DNA from: Akkermansiaceae bacterium
Lineage (GTDB): Bacteria; Verrucomicrobiota; Verrucomicrobiia; Verrucomicrobiales; Akkermansiaceae
NCBI GenBank assembly: GCA_905182475.1
Contig: CAJJBR010000054.1
Coordinates: 1-54,213 of the forward strand
Reading direction: 5' to 3'
Length of the DNA: 54,213 bases
Below, one piece after another: positions 23,000 through 31,874 of this stretch; the first letter of the stretch is position 1; each line of letters begins with the position of its first letter. The notes under the pieces are model-generated. The model was not told the DNA's origin. It did not search any database and worked only from the letters and a program-made list of their open reading frames with translations. A program made the translations under genes and the position numbers.

Positions 23000-23286
23000 G
23001 GGCATCCGTTGATCAAGACGCCGAATATCGACAGGCTTGCTGGGGAGTGAGTGAGGCTTACTTCGTTTGTAACGGGCTCTTGGTGCGTGCCTTCCCGGAC
23101 ACAACTGATGATCGGGCGCTACATGCCACGTGTGAAACTGAATGGCGGTCCTGGCTCGGATGGAAAGGGCGGCTTCCGGATTCTGAGCATACCTTGGCGG
23201 AAGGTCTCAAAATGGCTGGCTATGGAACACACATGGTCGGGAAATGGCATCTCGGCTACAAGCAGAAGCGCTTCCTGCCGGAAAAG
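23000..23286 (+). pseudogene. sulfatase remnant
   Basis: Immediately after the glycosylase stop, the plus strand encodes sulfatase fragments in two frames. Frame one reads GHPLIKTPNIDRLAGE, then a TGA where Gly is expected, then VRLTSFVTGSWCVPSRTQLMIGRYM. That fragment contains the C-x-P-S-R formylglycine site. A frameshift then moves the match to another frame with DSEHTLAEGLKMAGYGTHMVGKWHLGYK. The N-terminal metal-binding D-D and the whole C-terminal half are missing. It is therefore dead: one nonsense codon, one frameshift, both ends lost. It may reflect loss of an old sulfated-glycan gene beside DUF1080. Confidence 0.75.
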
Positions 23287-23410
23287 GTCTCGAAGCTACG
23301 GAAAATCATGGAAATAATGTCCGAAGAGACCGGTCGCGGGATCGCGGAAGGATGATGTGATTTTTAGCAAGAAATCGAAAGGTCGCCAAGTCTTTGAGCG
23401 TAGTATCCCC

Positions 23411-24700
23411 ATGTCAGATCAGAACCTAGAAACACCCGGCCGAAGAACATTTCTAAAGACAGGGTCTTTAGCAGCAACCGCAACCCTCATCCCCACCGCA
23501 GCACGCGCCGAAGATGCGGTTAAGGAAATCAAGGTAGCACTCGTCGGCTGCGGAGGTCGTGGAACCGGTGCGGCCGCCCAATCTCTAGCTGTCCCAGGCA
23601 CAAAGCTCGTCGCGATGGCCGATGCCTTCGAGGACAACATCGGGAAGGCATACGAGACTCTTAAGAAGAAGTTCGGCGACCGTGTGGACGTCCCGGCGGA
23701 GCGCCGTTTCCATGGTTTCGATGCTTTTAAGAAAGCGATCGATTCTGCGGATTTGGTTTTGCTTTGCACGCCTCCGGGTTTCCGTCCCCCTCATTTCGAA
23801 TACGCGGTGGAGAAAGGAAAGCACGTTTTTCTGGAGAAACCGCTCGCCGTCGATGGCCCGGGAATTCGGAAAGTGATGGAGGCGGCGAAGGTGGCAGATA
23901 AGAAGAAGCTGAAAGTCGTCTGCGGCCTCCAACGCCATTACCAGAATAACTATCTGGAAACTTTGGAAAAAATCAAAGAAGGTCTCATTGGAGAAATTTC
24001 CAGCACGCAGGTCTATTGGTCTGGCGGCGGTGTTTGGACACGGGCGCGTCAGGAAGGCATGACCGAAATGGAATACCAGATGAGGAATTGGTATTATTTC
24101 AACTGGATCTGCGGGGATCACATCACCGAGCAACACATCCACAACCTCGATGTGAGCAATTGGTTCATGGGCGAGCACCCGGTGAAGGCGGTGGGTATTG
24201 GTGGCCGCACCAAGCGCGTAGGCAAGGACTGGGGGGAGATCTACGACCATCATTACGTGGAATACACCTATCCGGACGGGACGATCATGAACAGCCAGTG
24301 CAAGCACTGGAACGGCACATGGTCCAAGGTTTCCGAAACCATTGTCGGCACCAAGGGCACGGCTACACCTGGATTGATCAAGGATCGCAGCGGAAAGGTC
24401 ATCTGGCGCTTCCGTGGAAAGAACAACAATCCTTACCAGACCGAGCACGACGTCCTCGTCCAACACATCCGCGAAGACAAGCCTATCAACAACGCCTTCT
24501 ACACTGCGGAAGCCACCCTGACCTCAATCATGGGTCGGATGGCGACATACTCCGGTCAGGAAATTACCTGGGAGCAGGCGCTGAACTCCGATCTGGATAC
24601 GATGCCCAAAGTTCTCGCATGGGATGCTGATCCGGGCCCAAAGCCAGGCCCGGACGGTTTGTATCCGGCACCGATTCCCGGCGAGACCAAGGTCGTCTGA
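23411..24700 (+). CDS. Tat-exported Gfo/Idh/MocA family oxidoreductase
   Basis: A twin-arginine signal (GRRTFLKTG) precedes the Rossmann domain with KVALVGCGGRGTGAAAQ, then LVLLCTPPGFRPPHFEYAVEKGKHVFLEKPLAVD with the EKP catalytic-lysine motif. The C-terminal domain holds NWICGDHITEQHIHNLDVSNWFM. Exported members oxidise sugars using a tightly bound NAD(P), for example making 3-keto sugars that DUF1080 proteins hydrolyse. ATG 23411 starts the Tat signal (an earlier start at 23357 only adds leader). The dead sulfatase lies just upstream. Confidence 0.92.
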   Translation: MSDQNLETPGRRTFLKTGSLAATATLIPTAARAEDAVKEIKVALVGCGGRGTGAAAQSLAVPGTKLVAMADAFEDNIGKAYETLKKKFGDRVDVPAERRFHGFDAFKKAIDSADLVLLCTPPGFRPPHFEYAVEKGKHVFLEKPLAVDGPGIRKVMEAAKVADKKKLKVVCGLQRHYQNNYLETLEKIKEGLIGEISSTQVYWSGGGVWTRARQEGMTEMEYQMRNWYYFNWICGDHITEQHIHNLDVSNWFMGEHPVKAVGIGGRTKRVGKDWGEIYDHHYVEYTYPDGTIMNSQCKHWNGTWSKVSETIVGTKGTATPGLIKDRSGKVIWRFRGKNNNPYQTEHDVLVQHIREDKPINNAFYTAEATLTSIMGRMATYSGQEITWEQALNSDLDTMPKVLAWDADPGPKPGPDGLYPAPIPGETKVV

Positions 24701-24797
24701 GGCGGCTAGTGCTCCAAATTCCTTAAAACGATGGATTTCTGCTTGCCGATTTACGCGATGGCTTCGTCGTCATCCTTTTGAGGAATCCAAAGCACTA

Positions 24798-25005
24798 CTA
24801 GGGATTCTGTTTCTTTTCGATCTGGGATCTCAATGATCTCAGGTCGGTATCGATTCTTTCAAGTAGGGTGAGGAGCTCCGGGTCGGAGTTTGCCGTCAAC
24901 TCCGGTGTGAGGGAAAGTTCCTGCATGGTGGAGACGATGATACCGATAAACAGTTTCAGGATCGTAAACGTGGCGATGATGAATGTATCGGAAAAGCCGT
25001 CCTGT
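24798..25005 (-). pseudogene. C-terminal remnant of a voltage-gated cation channel
   Basis: The minus strand reads FIIATFTILKLFIGIIVSTMQ followed by a soluble coiled tail (LLTLLERIDTDLRSLRSQIEK) to a TAG at 24798. The first part is the S6 helix and the beginning of the cytoplasmic tail of ion_trans (NaChBac-like) channels, where the usual form is ATFTVLNLFIGIIVSTMQ. No S1-S5, pore or start is present. The fragment begins right at the end of apbE, whose own C-terminus is truncated, so a deletion probably joined them. The remaining 97 bases to 24701 hold nothing recognisable. Confidence 0.65.
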
Positions 25006-25881
25006 TCAACCTCGGTTCACGCAGGCTGCGGTGGCGAGAGCATCGGCAGCGGCGGAGGTTTCTGCAACGATGGTTGCAGTGCTGGATTCGGTGAGGCCCA
25101 GGCCAGTGCGTGGATCGATGATGTGGGAATAGCGCTTTCTGCTGATTTCGATAAACTGATGAAGGTCTCCGGAGGTGGAGACTGCTTCGTTAACGAGTTC
25201 CACGGGAGGTTTTGGTTCGCCTGTTGTCTTGATGGCAATTGTCCAATGATCTTTGCCGGGAGGGGGCCCCCCGACGCGGACGTCACCGCCGCAGGTGATG
25301 GAGGTGCGTGGGAGGCCGTGCTTTTCGAAAACCGCGAGCATAGCATCCGCCGCTTGGCCTTTTGCAATGCCACCGAGATCGAGTCTCATAGCCGGCACCG
25401 TGAAGGTGAGGCTTCGGTTTACTTCGTTAAGGATCAGCTTTTGGTAGCCGGATGCGGCGAGTGCAGCTGCCAGTTTCTCTGAGGAAGGAAGTGATTTCCT
25501 TCGGCGGGATTCGCGCCAGAGCTTGGTCATTGGGCCAAGCGTTGGATCGAAATTACCTTTGGTCATCCGGGCAAAGTGCTGTGCCTGGAGTAGTAGTGGA
25601 AACAGCGTCTTGGAAACGCGTTGCGGCTTTCCATGGGGGAGTTTTGAAAACGAGAGGAGTTCTGAATCCGCGATATAGTCCGAGGCTACGGAGTTGAAGT
25701 TCTCTGCAGTGGCGAAGGCTTCGGTGTTTGCTTTCTCTGCCAGTTCATGGTCTTCGGTGTGGGTCTTGATCTTAAAAAGAGTGCCCATCAAAGGGCGCTC
25801 GAAAGCGAATTCTGAAGCACTCGCAACTGATGGGAGGAGGGTCGCACCGCAGAGGATTTTCAGGGTGCTGCGGCGGTTCAT
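25006..25881 (-). CDS. apbE: FAD:protein FMN transferase (ApbE family), C-terminally truncated
   Basis: The protein has a signal peptide (cleavage near ASA) and the ApbE core: FERPLMGTLFKI, MRLDLGGIAKGQAADAM, SITCGGDVRVGG, STSGD and YSHIIDPRTGLG. It attaches FMN to Thr of target flavoproteins in the periplasm and needs Mg2+. The family ends about 25 residues after the motif ADALATAA. Here the reading stops after CVNRG, exactly where the channel remnant begins, so its last helix and strand are missing. The enzyme may be weakened or dead. Its 3' neighbour is debris. Confidence 0.85.
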   Translation of the reverse strand: MNRRSTLKILCGATLLPSVASASEFAFERPLMGTLFKIKTHTEDHELAEKANTEAFATAENFNSVASDYIADSELLSFSKLPHGKPQRVSKTLFPLLLQAQHFARMTKGNFDPTLGPMTKLWRESRRRKSLPSSEKLAAALAASGYQKLILNEVNRSLTFTVPAMRLDLGGIAKGQAADAMLAVFEKHGLPRTSITCGGDVRVGGPPPGKDHWTIAIKTTGEPKPPVELVNEAVSTSGDLHQFIEISRKRYSHIIDPRTGLGLTESSTATIVAETSAAADALATAACVNRG

Positions 25882-25981
25882 TGGATGAAATCCGGCTGGT
25901 TTCTCGGCCGCACTTCCGTGATGGGAATCGTGCGGTGAGATTTCTGAAATGGGTCAACTCAGTGAGATGGACTCTACCGGT

Positions 25982-27115
25982 TTAGGGGATAGATCTGTAG
26001 ATCTCTTCCAGAGCTTGGACGGTGTAAGCTGTGACGAGGACGGGGTTGGACTCCATCCAGCGGCCGTTGTCGTTCACCCACGAGCCGTTTTCGCGCTGGG
26101 TGGTGAGGAGTTTTGCGGCAAGATCCGTTCTCCAATCGGCTTCGGAGCCATCGGCGAGTTTTAGCTTGTCGATGCCTGCCGCATTCATGGCCTTGGCCAT
26201 TGCATGGTAATAATAATAAAGACCCTCGGCTCCCATGTTTGGGTTTTCCTCCATGGTGTAGTTTTTTCCGAGCCACTCTTTCACTGCGACGATGCGTGGA
26301 TCGTCCGGCTCGAGCTGGGCGTAAACGAGGGAAAGAAGTCCGGCGTAGGAAATGGAACCGTATGAGCGGAGAGCTACCTTGCCATCCTCGGTTATATCTT
26401 CACCTGCCTTTGAGCTGCCGGGGGTGTAGATAAATCCGCCTTTATTCTTTGGATCATCGGAAGCCCATTCCTGGTCGTTCGTAGCTTTTAGGTTTTGGCT
26501 GCGGGAGAGGAAGGTGAGTGCCGCATCCCAGTCGAGAGTCGGTTGCTCGCCGAATTTGCCGTCGTCCACGACTTTTTCGGAAAGAGCCAGTGCCTCAATG
26601 GAGAGGTAAGTGTTCGACATATCGGTATGGTCGTCTTTCGAGCCGTAGCCGATGCCACCATCGTTCTGGTCGTCGGTCTTGCCTTTTTCGCCGATGTCCC
26701 ACTGATTGTTGATGAGGTGGCGGCGCGCCTTGACGATGGCGGGTTCGTATTCGCTAAGACCTGGTGCGACTAGCGCCGTGACGGAAGTTGCGGTGTTGTA
26801 GGTTGTGAGGCCGCGGTTGTAGATACCTCCGTCTTCCTTCTGTTGTGCTACAAGCCAGTCATAGCCTTTCCTCATGTGCTCCGGAAGTTTCTTGGAAAGA
26901 TCCAGGTTCGGATCGCGGGCTAGTGCGGTGAGTGCGAGTGCGGTGAAGGCCGGGAGTCCTCCATCGTCCCAGTAGCCTTTTTCATCTTGCTGGGCGACAA
27001 GCCATGCGTTGCCGCGGGCGATCGATTGTTTGAGCTCCTGCTGGATGGAGAGATACGGTTTCTCACCTGCGAAGGTGCTGATGGATAGGGCTAGGAGTAG
27101 TGCCAGGGATTTCAT
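25982..27115 (-). CDS. exported alpha/alpha-toroid protein (terpene cyclase/prenyltransferase repeat fold)
   Basis: A signal peptide (MKSLALLLALSISTFAG) precedes a 360-residue all-helical protein with repeating GNAWLVAQQDEKGYWDDGG, YDWLVAQQKEDGGIYNRG and LLTTQRENGSWVNDNGRW motifs. These are the QW-like repeats of squalene-hopene cyclase/prenyltransferase toroids. The catalytic DxDD motif of true cyclases is not seen, and the export signal is unusual for a cyclase. A polysaccharide- or ligand-binding role is equally possible. Such toroids are often annotated as squalene/oxidosqualene-repeat proteins in Planctomycetes. The next gene lies 100 bases upstream on the same strand. Confidence 0.75.
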   Translation of the reverse strand: MKSLALLLALSISTFAGEKPYLSIQQELKQSIARGNAWLVAQQDEKGYWDDGGLPAFTALALTALARDPNLDLSKKLPEHMRKGYDWLVAQQKEDGGIYNRGLTTYNTATSVTALVAPGLSEYEPAIVKARRHLINNQWDIGEKGKTDDQNDGGIGYGSKDDHTDMSNTYLSIEALALSEKVVDDGKFGEQPTLDWDAALTFLSRSQNLKATNDQEWASDDPKNKGGFIYTPGSSKAGEDITEDGKVALRSYGSISYAGLLSLVYAQLEPDDPRIVAVKEWLGKNYTMEENPNMGAEGLYYYYHAMAKAMNAAGIDKLKLADGSEADWRTDLAAKLLTTQRENGSWVNDNGRWMESNPVLVTAYTVQALEEIYRSIP

Positions 27116-27216
27116 GAGTTTTGGTGAATTGCGTATTCGCGGAAGCCGGGTTCGATATGATCCCTTAGATTTAGATTGTTTCCACTCTTTTCGGAACGTT
27201 TGGAAAGAGGCGGTTC

Positions 27217-27954
27217 TTAGGGTTTTTCCTTATATGGAGCGATGATGATGCTCACTTTTGTTTCTAATTCGGGGATTCTGTCTGTGAAACAGCTCCAGAC
27301 CTCGTCGTTGAAATTGTCATCACCTGGATAATTGATCAGGGAGCTATTGGTTACGAAAATTGCGGCGACGTCACCTGTGGTCTCAGGGACAAATTTTCCG
27401 TCGTGGAATTCCGATCCTCCGTAGATCCAGAACGTAGGCGGCATGGCCTTGGCTGTGGTTTCGTGGCGGATCCAGTCATAGACTGGGTAACGTATCGTTT
27501 TCCCGCCCTTTTCCACTTCCACGTCGATGACGATTCTGGCGGTGAGACGGGTTCCCTCCGCTTCCTCGTGAAAATCCCCTGATAGAACACCAGGTTCCTT
27601 CCAGAGGCGGTAGAGCTCTTTGGAAGGTTTGTAGTTTAGGAGTGCGAAGGAGACGTTGATATTCGTCGGGGAGGCTTCGGTGCGGAAAAGGGCTTCGTGA
27701 ATTTTTCCGTTCTGGTGGACAATGAGGTATTCCAGTAGCCCTTCCCTGAGGTTCACCAATGCCGGGAAACGGATCTCCCGGGTGGATTTGTCTAGGGTGA
27801 CATCACCAACCCGGTAGCGGCTCTCATCGAGTTTCTCAACCTTCGGCACTTGCGGCGCCACAGCCTTGGTAGGTTTTTCCTCTTCCGTTCCCTGAGCATG
27901 GATATGCGGGGAAAATAGGAAGAGGGCGAGCCCAACGTGGAGACGGAATCTCAT
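27217..27954 (-). CDS. YdjY-domain exported protein
   Basis: A signal peptide (cleavage near HAQ) is followed by a short Pro/Lys-rich linker and a YdjY domain: VTLDKSTREIRFPALVNLREGLLEYLIVHQNGKIHEALFRT, KPSKELYRLWKEPG, and WIYGGSEFHDGKFVPETTGDVAAIFV ending near LINYPGDD. YdjY-like domains occur in Planctomycetes and Verrucomicrobia as exported proteins of unknown function, often near redox or sulfatase genes. It precedes the toroid gene on the same strand and is 11 bases after the TIM-barrel gene, so an operon of three genes is likely. Confidence 0.85.
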   Translation of the reverse strand: MRFRLHVGLALFLFSPHIHAQGTEEEKPTKAVAPQVPKVEKLDESRYRVGDVTLDKSTREIRFPALVNLREGLLEYLIVHQNGKIHEALFRTEASPTNINVSFALLNYKPSKELYRLWKEPGVLSGDFHEEAEGTRLTARIVIDVEVEKGGKTIRYPVYDWIRHETTAKAMPPTFWIYGGSEFHDGKFVPETTGDVAAIFVTNSSLINYPGDDNFNDEVWSCFTDRIPELETKVSIIIAPYKEKP

Positions 27955-27965
27955 GCGGAGTTGGT

Positions 27966-28967
27966 TTAGATAATTCCGCGTGCCTTGAGGTTGTTCAGGC
28001 GATGTGCGGTTTCCACAAGAGCGTCGATGGTGATCTGGGTGTAGGAGCGGCCGTCGCGGGTGTCGATACCGTGGCCGGGCTCGAGGTTTCGGAGGCCTTC
28101 GAGAGCTGGATCTTGGTGGTGGAAAACCTCGACGAAAACGGTTTCCAGTTTCCCGGTCTTCGCCGCGGCGAGCAGGGTTGCTCCTATCCAGCCGTCGTCT
28201 GTGCTGAGACAGCCGCGGGTGGTGGGACAGGAGGCGTGGTAGATGCCCATGTGCCCGGCCTCTGCGATTTCGGCGAGGAGTTTCTGGTTCTCTTCAATCG
28301 AGAACCCGGAATTGCCCATGTGCGCGGCATCGGTAAGGAGTTTGAAAAAGTCTTGGCCGATTTCCTTGTTTACCGCTTTCACGAATGTCCAGGCACGCTT
28401 GAGGTTGGTGAAGGTTTTAAACTCGCCGGGGCGGAGGAATTCGATGTGCCACGCGGAAATGTTGGAGTCCAAAAGGCCGGACTCGCGTACGGCGCGGGCG
28501 TGGACTTTCACGTTTTGTGCGACTGCGGTATCGAGATCCATGTTATCCGGGCCGTTCATCCATTCCTCGATGGAGGTGGAGGAGACCGAAGCGATTGCGT
28601 GCTGCTGTGCGGCTTTGAGTGATCCAACGAGCTGGTCGACGACGGCATCCTCATCGGTGGGATCCATAGGGTTTGCGCCGGCGACCATCATGATGATGTG
28701 GACTTCGAGGTCGAGGGATCGCAGTCCGGTGATCATCTCCTCGACGTCGCCTTCGTTGGCTCCTGAGAAGAACGGGATCTGTGTGCAGGTGGGGCGGAAA
28801 GGGGATTGCTGGCAGATGCGATCCATTTCAGCAACGACGGCGAGGCGGCCATCCTCTTCGCGAGGGAATTTACCTTCTTCATCGGGTACTAGCCCGCCTA
28901 CGAACTTGATGTGAGTCGGGACGATTCCGAGGGCGATTTCGGGTTTGAGGGTCAGTTTTTGTGACAT
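27966..28967 (-). CDS. xylose isomerase-like TIM-barrel protein
   Basis: The 333-residue protein is compatible with the AP-endonuclease/xylose isomerase TIM-barrel family: HIEFLRPGEFKTFTNLKRAWTFVKAVN has a metal-ligand-like H-x-E, followed by LLTDAAHMGNSG and IYHASCPTTRGCLSTDDG. Members isomerise or epimerise sugars or inositol derivatives with a divalent metal. Some pair with Gfo/Idh/MocA and DUF1080 proteins, which are encoded a few kb away here. The substrate is not predictable. It has no signal peptide, so it is cytoplasmic. It leads into the YdjY and toroid genes. Confidence 0.65.
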   Translation of the reverse strand: MSQKLTLKPEIALGIVPTHIKFVGGLVPDEEGKFPREEDGRLAVVAEMDRICQQSPFRPTCTQIPFFSGANEGDVEEMITGLRSLDLEVHIIMMVAGANPMDPTDEDAVVDQLVGSLKAAQQHAIASVSSTSIEEWMNGPDNMDLDTAVAQNVKVHARAVRESGLLDSNISAWHIEFLRPGEFKTFTNLKRAWTFVKAVNKEIGQDFFKLLTDAAHMGNSGFSIEENQKLLAEIAEAGHMGIYHASCPTTRGCLSTDDGWIGATLLAAAKTGKLETVFVEVFHHQDPALEGLRNLEPGHGIDTRDGRSYTQITIDALVETAHRLNNLKARGII

Positions 28968-29086
28968 GCGCGAAGTGTGTATTTGATGAGAGAAGAGTCA
29001 AGGAAGAGCCTTCCCATGAAAAGGCCATCAACTCTGCTGCAGGGCGGCTGGGCTGCCGGAAAGCAGTTTTTAAGGCTAGATTTTCA

Positions 29087-29449
29087 CTAGTCGGGGGATT
29101 TTTGCACTTCGGTAGTCTTTGGCTCAACTTTCTGCTCACGTACTTTTTCAGCCTGTTCCTCAAGCTGCTCAGCACGCATTTCGCCGACCTCAAGAGTGAC
29201 GGAAGCGTCTTTTTCCAAGACTTTCGCCGTCTTTTCATCACCCTTGGTTTCCCTGATCTCCTTTGCCTCTGCGATTTTTTCCTCTGCGGATTTCTCCACT
29301 TCGAGACGAACCTGTTCCGCCTTTGCCTCGAGACTTTCGGCAGTCTGTTCCAATTGCTCGTCCCTTGTTTCCCCATGCTGTGAATTACAGGAAGTGGTGA
29401 ATAGGGCAATTAGTGGGAAAAGGATGAGTAAGTTTGTATGTATAGTCAT
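29087..29449 (-). CDS. small coiled-coil lipoprotein
   Basis: From ATG 29449 the protein has a signal sequence ending in a lipobox-like LFTTSC (Cys near residue 21), then about 100 residues almost entirely of charged heptads (EQTAESLEAKAEQVRLEVEK and EMRAEQLEEQAEKVREQK). Several repeats of an A-E-Q/L-L-E-E pattern suggest an extended coiled coil, perhaps a spacer between the outer membrane and peptidoglycan. The lipobox lacks a small residue at -1 (Ser there is acceptable). No family is recognised. The ATG at 29482 is a possible earlier start. Confidence 0.6.
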   Translation of the reverse strand: MTIHTNLLILFPLIALFTTSCNSQHGETRDEQLEQTAESLEAKAEQVRLEVEKSAEEKIAEAKEIRETKGDEKTAKVLEKDASVTLEVGEMRAEQLEEQAEKVREQKVEPKTTEVQKSPD

Positions 29450-29539
29450 TTCGCCGAGGTTCGCTTCGAATGTACACTTCATAGCGGCTTTTGCAGCAGA
29501 ATGTGCAGGAAAAAATTCGCGGTTGATTATTTTGATGCG

Positions 29540-29576
29540 AAAAAACCCGCACCGGACGAGCCGGGGCGGGTTTTTG
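29540..29576 (-). terminator. Rho-independent terminator after fusA
   Basis: A GC-rich stem (CCCGC...GCGGG with inner CCGG/CCGG) and a five-base loop is flanked by A5-6 on one side and T5 on the other. On the minus strand it lies 34 bases after the fusA stop and ends in a T run, so it should stop fusA transcription. The symmetry would also allow it to work in the other direction. Confidence 0.8.
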
Positions 29577-29609
29577 AAAAGGTTGGCTGCGGACTAAAGT
29601 CCGCGCTCC

Positions 29610-31706
29610 TTACTTGCCAGCTCGGAGGGCTTCTTCGCGCTCCTTGGCCTTGGTGATCACATCTTCGGCGATGTTCTTCGGACAAGCGGCGTAGTGGCTG
29701 AACTCCATGGAGAACTGACCGCGACCGGAGGTCATGGTACGAAGGTCTCCGATGTAACCGAACATCGCGGAAAGCGGTGCTTCTGCTTTGACGCGGACGC
29801 CGCCTGGAGTCGGCTCTTGGCCATGGATCATACCGCGGCGACGGTTGAGGTCGCCGATGACATCACCAATTTTCTCCTCAGGGGAGAAGACATCGAGTTT
29901 CATCATTGGTTCGAGGATCTGTGGGCCAGCCTTGACCATGGATTGGCGGTAGGCTGCCTTGGATGCGATTTCGAACGCGATGGCGGAGGAGTCAACTGCG
30001 TGGAAGCCACCATCGTTGAGGGTGACCTTGAAGTCCAAGCAAGGATACCCGGCAAGCGGTCCCTTATCGACGGAGAACTTGAAGCCTTTTTCGACGGCAG
30101 GAATGTATTCCTTGGGGACGTTGCCACCAACGATTTTGGATTCGAAGACGAAGCCAGAGCCGACTTCGCCTGGCTCGATGGTGTAGTCGATCTTCGCGAA
30201 CTGACCGGAACCACCAGATTGTTTCTTGTGGGTGTAGCTATCGGAAATGGGCTTGGTGATGGTTTCGCGGTAAGCAACCTGTGGTGCGCCGACTTCGACT
30301 TCCACTTTGTGCGTGCGCTTGAGGATGTCGATTTTGATGTCGAGGTGAAGTTCGCCCATTCCTCTGAGGATCATCTCGTTGGTTTCCTCGTCGGTCTCGA
30401 CGCGGAAGGACGGATCCTCCTGGATCATCTTGCCAATTGCATTTGCGAGTTTCTCGGCGTTCGCTTTGTCTTTTGGAGCAACGGCGATGGAGATGACGGG
30501 ATCCGGGAATACCATCGGCTCGAGGGTCGCAGGATTCTTCATGTCGCAGAGGGTGTGTCCGGTTTGGACATTTTTGAGTCCAACAATTGCGATGATGTCC
30601 CCGGCTTGAGCTACGTCGATTTCCTTGCGGTCATCGGCGTGCATCTCGACCATACGACCGACACGTTCGGTTTTACCAGTGAAGGAGTTGAGGATTGTAT
30701 CGCCCTTCTTGATGGTGCCCGAATAGATGCGGGTGAAGGTGAGCGCACCGAACTTGTCATCCATGATCTTGAAAGCGAGCGCGCGGACCGGAGCGGTCGG
30801 GTCGATGACTGCAAATTCTCCAGTTGGGGTGCCTTCCGCGTCCACTTCAGGGAGTGGTTTGACATCGAGCGGGTTCGGCAGGTAATCGACTACGGCGTCG
30901 AGGAGGAGTTGGAGGCCTTTGTTTTTGAAGGAAGAGCCGCAGTAGGTCGGGAAGAATGCGAGATCAATGGTGCCCTTGCGGATGCACTTCTTGAGTGTTT
31001 CGATATCGGGCGCTTCGCCTTCGAGGTATTTCTCCATGACATCGTCGTCCTGCTCAACGGCGGTTTCGACCATTTCGGCGCGGAACTCCTTGGCTTTTTC
31101 GAGCAAGTCGTCTGGGATTTCCTCGATGGTGAAATTCTCAGGCTGGCCTGAATCGTCCCAGACGTGAGCTTTCATGGTCATAAGATCGACAAGACCGATA
31201 AAATCGGACTCGGTACCGATTGGAAGAACCATCACGAGAGGGGTTGCTCCGAGGACTTTTTTCACCTGAGCGACCACGCGGTAGAAGTCAGCGCCGATAC
31301 GGTCGAGTTTGTTGACGTAGATGATACGGGAGACTTTCGAGTCATTCGCGTAGCGCCAGTTGGTTTCTGACTGTGGCTCAACGCCGCCGGATCCGCAGAA
31401 AACGCCGACGCCGCCGTCGAGAACTTTAAGGGAACGGTAAACCTCGATGGTGAAGTCAACGTGGCCTGGTGTGTCGATGACGTTGAACTGGTGATCGTTC
31501 CAGAAACAAGTGGTCGCAGCGGATTGAATGGTGATACCGCGCTCGGCTTCCTGATCCATGAAGTCCATGGTGGATTCGCCGTCGTGAACCTCACCGATCT
31601 TGTGGATTTTTCCGGAAAGTTTGAGAATACGCTCGGTGGTGGTTGTTTTGCCGGCGTCAACGTGGGCGAAAATGCCGATGTTGCGATATTTGGTGAGGTC
31701 CTTCAT
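29610..31706 (-). CDS. fusA: elongation factor G
   Basis: From ATG 31706 the protein has 698 residues and all EF-G elements: G1 [16 protein letters not shown]3 DTPGHVDF, G4 [10 protein letters not shown], domain [22 protein letters not shown], domain [14 protein letters not shown], and a C-terminal domain with [13 protein letters not shown]. It drives ribosomal translocation and recycling with GTP. An upstream in-frame ATG at 31865 would add 53 non-homologous residues and is rejected. The gene is not in a str operon here. It diverges from pabB and ends at a strong terminator. Confidence 0.97.
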   Translation of the reverse strand: MKDLTKYRNIGIFAHVDAGKTTTTERILKLSGKIHKIGEVHDGESTMDFMDQEAERGITIQSAATTCFWNDHQFNVIDTPGHVDFTIEVYRSLKVLDGGVGVFCGSGGVEPQSETNWRYANDSKVSRIIYVNKLDRIGADFYRVVAQVKKVLGATPLVMVLPIGTESDFIGLVDLMTMKAHVWDDSGQPENFTIEEIPDDLLEKAKEFRAEMVETAVEQDDDVMEKYLEGEAPDIETLKKCIRKGTIDLAFFPTYCGSSFKNKGLQLLLDAVVDYLPNPLDVKPLPEVDAEGTPTGEFAVIDPTAPVRALAFKIMDDKFGALTFTRIYSGTIKKGDTILNSFTGKTERVGRMVEMHADDRKEIDVAQAGDIIAIVGLKNVQTGHTLCDMKNPATLEPMVFPDPVISIAVAPKDKANAEKLANAIGKMIQEDPSFRVETDEETNEMILRGMGELHLDIKIDILKRTHKVEVEVGAPQVAYRETITKPISDSYTHKKQSGGSGQFAKIDYTIEPGEVGSGFVFESKIVGGNVPKEYIPAVEKGFKFSVDKGPLAGYPCLDFKVTLNDGGFHAVDSSAIAFEIASKAAYRQSMVKAGPQILEPMMKLDVFSPEEKIGDVIGDLNRRRGMIHGQEPTPGGVRVKAEAPLSAMFGYIGDLRTMTSGRGQFSMEFSHYAACPKNIAEDVITKAKEREEALRAGK

Positions 31707-31732
31707 GCCTGTAATGTGTAATGGTTTGTGGA

Positions 31733-31748
31733 GCCGAGAGCTCTCGGC
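31733..31748. promoter_or_regulatory. 16-base perfect palindrome in the fusA-pabB intergenic region
   Basis: GCCGAGAGCTCTCGGC is a perfect palindrome 27 bases upstream of the fusA start, inside the 168-base gap between two divergent genes. It could be a regulator site or just a transcript hairpin in the fusA leader. No regulator is linked to it. Confidence 0.3.
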
Positions 31749-31874
31749 GGGGCGGGGTTTTAGACGAGGGCGGGGGTTTTGCAATAGCAGAGTGCGGGAA
31801 AGGTCAGGTACGGGGAAAGTAAGAATTCCGGCTGTCGTCGTTGAAATTGCCGGTCGGGAGGGCATAGTGCCTCT

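Noticed and set aside
29694..31151. 485-codon plus-strand frame inside fusA
   Set aside because: It is an antisense shadow of EF-G. The Asp/Val/Phe-rich composition is the mirror of EF-G codons, and no domain is recognisable.
31707..31865. N-terminal extension of EF-G to ATG 31865
   Set aside because: EF-G proteins begin within a few residues of [15 protein letters not shown]. The extra 53 residues are Pro/Arg/Ser-rich and intergenic in character.
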